In this document: in pieces, positions 4,955-5,857 of the stretch | Layout: each line of letters starts with the position of its first letter | Numbering within the stretch: position 1 is the stretch's first letter | NCBI GenBank assembly: GCA_021776015.1 | Contig: JAJFGT010000138.1 | Location: 1 to 5,857, forward strand | From: Alphaproteobacteria bacterium | GTDB lineage: Bacteria > Pseudomonadota > Alphaproteobacteria > Micavibrionales > Micavibrionaceae | Direction: 5' to 3' | Length of the DNA: 5,857 bases | The notes under the pieces: model-generated | What the model was told of the DNA's origin: nothing | Databases searched by the model: none | Seen by the model: the letters and a program-made list of their open reading frames with translations, nothing else | Program-made: the position numbers and the translations under genes

Positions 4955-5368
4955 TTATCTCAAAACGTCGACTGTACGAAGTAACATATCACGAGATTGT
5001 TCAAACATTCCAAGATTTGCCTCGTAAGATCTTTGAGATTCTCTCATATCCATCATTTCTATCAGCGTATTCACATTTGGCATTTTCACATAGCCATTTT
5101 GATCTGAGGCAGGATGATCAGGCATGTATTTATTTACAAATTGATTTTCTTTTACTTTTTCAACATCGTTCACTTTAACAACTTTATGCCCGAGCTCGCG
5201 ATCCATAACATTTTTAAAAGAAATGACCTGACGAATATAAGGATCTTGACCTGGAGTCTCTGGTGCAGTGTCAGCATTAGCAAGGTTTTCTGCTACTACG
5301 CGCATTCTCTCACCTTGAGCTCGCATTCCATGGGAAGATATTGTTAATGTAGAAAAAAGTTCACTCAT
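4955..5368 (-). CDS. flgC: Flagellar basal-body rod protein FlgC
   Basis: FlgC is a proximal rod subunit exported through the flagellar type III system. The 137-residue protein has the N-terminal rod motif ISSHGMRAQGERMRVVAENL (10-29) followed by ANADT. It then has PGQDPYIRQV (39-48), a form common in alphaproteobacteria, the central HPASDQNGYVKMPNVNTLIE (85-104), and the C-terminal helix MDMRESQRSYEANL (106-119) continuing to the end. There is no cleavable signal peptide, as expected. ATG 5368 follows AAGGA (5378-5382) by 9 nt. That site lies inside the end of flgB, and only 3 nt separate the flgB stop from this ATG, so the two are probably translationally coupled. Confidence 0.97.
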   Translation of the reverse strand: MSELFSTLTISSHGMRAQGERMRVVAENLANADTAPETPGQDPYIRQVISFKNVMDRELGHKVVKVNDVEKVKENQFVNKYMPDHPASDQNGYVKMPNVNTLIEMMDMRESQRSYEANLGMFEQSRDMLLRTVDVLR

Positions 5369-5371
5369 TTT

Positions 5372-5785
5372 TTACTGTCCTTGGTTTCCTAATGCCATAC
5401 GAATCATACCAGCATTCTTTTTCATAAGATTTATCATAAGGGTGTGATCAATACTAATTTTATTGGCTTTGATCATTTGCTCTTCTAAAATTACAGAGTT
5501 TTCTCCCGGAGCAACTTCATACGTCACCTTTTGTTTCAAGCTTCTGCTGCTTGAAAGCTCATTCTGAGCAGAAAAATGCCCTGCATTTGTTGTCTTTATA
5601 TTAACGCTATTATCTTTGCTCACTTTTGAAAGAATATCTCCAAAATCAATGTCAGTTAGATCTTTTGGGCGATAGTTCGGTGTATCGGCATTTGAAATGT
5701 TTTGTGATACAATTTTCAAGCGGTGATCAAGGTGATCTATTTTGGCACCCATGGCTTGGAAAAGCGCTATATTTTGTAGTGTCAT
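5372..5785 (-). CDS. flgB: Flagellar basal-body rod protein FlgB
   Basis: FlgB is a proximal rod subunit placed near FliE at the base of the flagellar rod. The 137-residue product starts MTLQNIALFQAM, carries the rod-family motif RLKIVSQNISNADTPNYRPK (22-41), and has the usual polar middle and C-terminal helix (EEQMIKANKISIDHTLMINL, 101-120). The frame can be extended to a TTG at 5845. The ATG at 5785 is preferred because it gives the standard FlgB N-terminus and length, and because the TTG would lie within the sigma-54-like promoter and upstream of its predicted start site. The ribosome site is weak (GGA about 9 nt before the ATG). It is the first gene of the flgB-flgC-fliE-fliQ operon. Confidence 0.95.
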   Translation of the reverse strand: MTLQNIALFQAMGAKIDHLDHRLKIVSQNISNADTPNYRPKDLTDIDFGDILSKVSKDNSVNIKTTNAGHFSAQNELSSSRSLKQKVTYEVAPGENSVILEEQMIKANKISIDHTLMINLMKKNAGMIRMALGNQGQ

Positions 5786-5828
5786 TATTTTCGGTCCATT
5801 TTTTAAGTTTGTTCGTGATAAATAACAA

Positions 5829-5844
5829 AGCAGGAATTGTGCCA
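5829..5844 (-). promoter_or_regulatory. Sigma-54 (RpoN) type promoter of the flagellar operon
   Basis: The minus strand reads TGGCACAATTCCTGCT. The -24 element TGGCAC is perfect. The -12 element is CTGCT against TTGCW (one mismatch), and GG and GC are separated by exactly 10 bp, the strict sigma-54 spacing. Transcription would start near 5818, about 33 nt before the flgB ATG. Sigma-54 control of mid-class flagellar genes is well known in Caulobacter and other bacteria. Activator sites would lie beyond the right edge of the window. Confidence 0.65.
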
Positions 5845-5857
5845 AATGAGTGATACA

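Noticed and set aside
5114..5347. 77-codon plus-strand open frame
   Set aside because: Antisense to flgC; composition is that of a complementary shadow.
5741..5762. Second TTGGCAC sequence resembling a sigma-54 -24 element
   Set aside because: The GG-to-GC spacing is 8 bp rather than 10, and it lies on the plus strand inside flgB.
5626..5853. 75-codon plus-strand open frame at the right end
   Set aside because: Antisense to the flgB N-terminus and the sigma-54-like promoter; no independent support.
1..5857. CRISPR array, tRNA or rRNA gene, insertion sequence, riboswitch
   Set aside because: Looked for regularly spaced repeats, terminal inverted repeats with transposase, and conserved RNA cores by eye; none were found.

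Overview
The window looks like a low-GC alphaproteobacterium. The clearest evidence is the flgB-flgC-fliE-fliQ rod/export cluster at the right end. Its FlgC carries features common in alphaproteobacterial FlgC (a PGxDPY segment, then MPNVNTLIEMMDMRE and QRSYEAN). The AT-rich, loosely packed intergenic DNA would suit a host-associated lineage such as Holosporales-like bacteria, but that placement is inference; no rRNA or other marker gene is present.

Layout from left to right. (1) Positions 1-774, minus strand: the first 258 residues of a larger, very acidic protein with two copies of a beta-rich module, most like the N-terminus of a type I-secreted adhesin. It runs off the left edge. (2) Positions 775-1118: a gene-free AT-rich stretch with several inverted repeats. 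(3) Positions 1119-2191, minus strand: two tandem paralogous genes of an unrecognised two-helix membrane protein family. Each appears to have its own promoter, and the two promoters are themselves recognisably related. (4) Positions 2282-3259, minus strand: a RimK-type ATP-grasp ligase. (5) Positions 3260-3600: a divergent intergenic region, with a likely operator just upstream of tetR. (6) Positions 3601-4224, plus strand: a TetR/AcrR-type repressor. (7) Positions 4233-4261: a strong hairpin shared by the convergent tetR and fliQ ends. Its right arm lies inside the last fliQ codons. (8) Positions 4245-5785, minus strand: a flagellar operon transcribed flgB-flgC-fliE-fliQ, preceded by a sequence with sigma-54 (-24/-12) promoter geometry at 5829-5844.

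The flagellar genes work together. FlgB and FlgC build the proximal rod, FliE joins the rod to the MS ring, and FliQ is part of the export gate. The usual alphaproteobacterial followers of fliQ (fliR, flhB) are absent; the operon appears to end at the hairpin. The other genes (adhesin, membrane-protein pair, ATP-grasp ligase, TetR) do not form a recognised pathway. The most novel item is the duplicated membrane-protein/promoter unit beside the ATP-grasp gene. A functional link between them is speculative.
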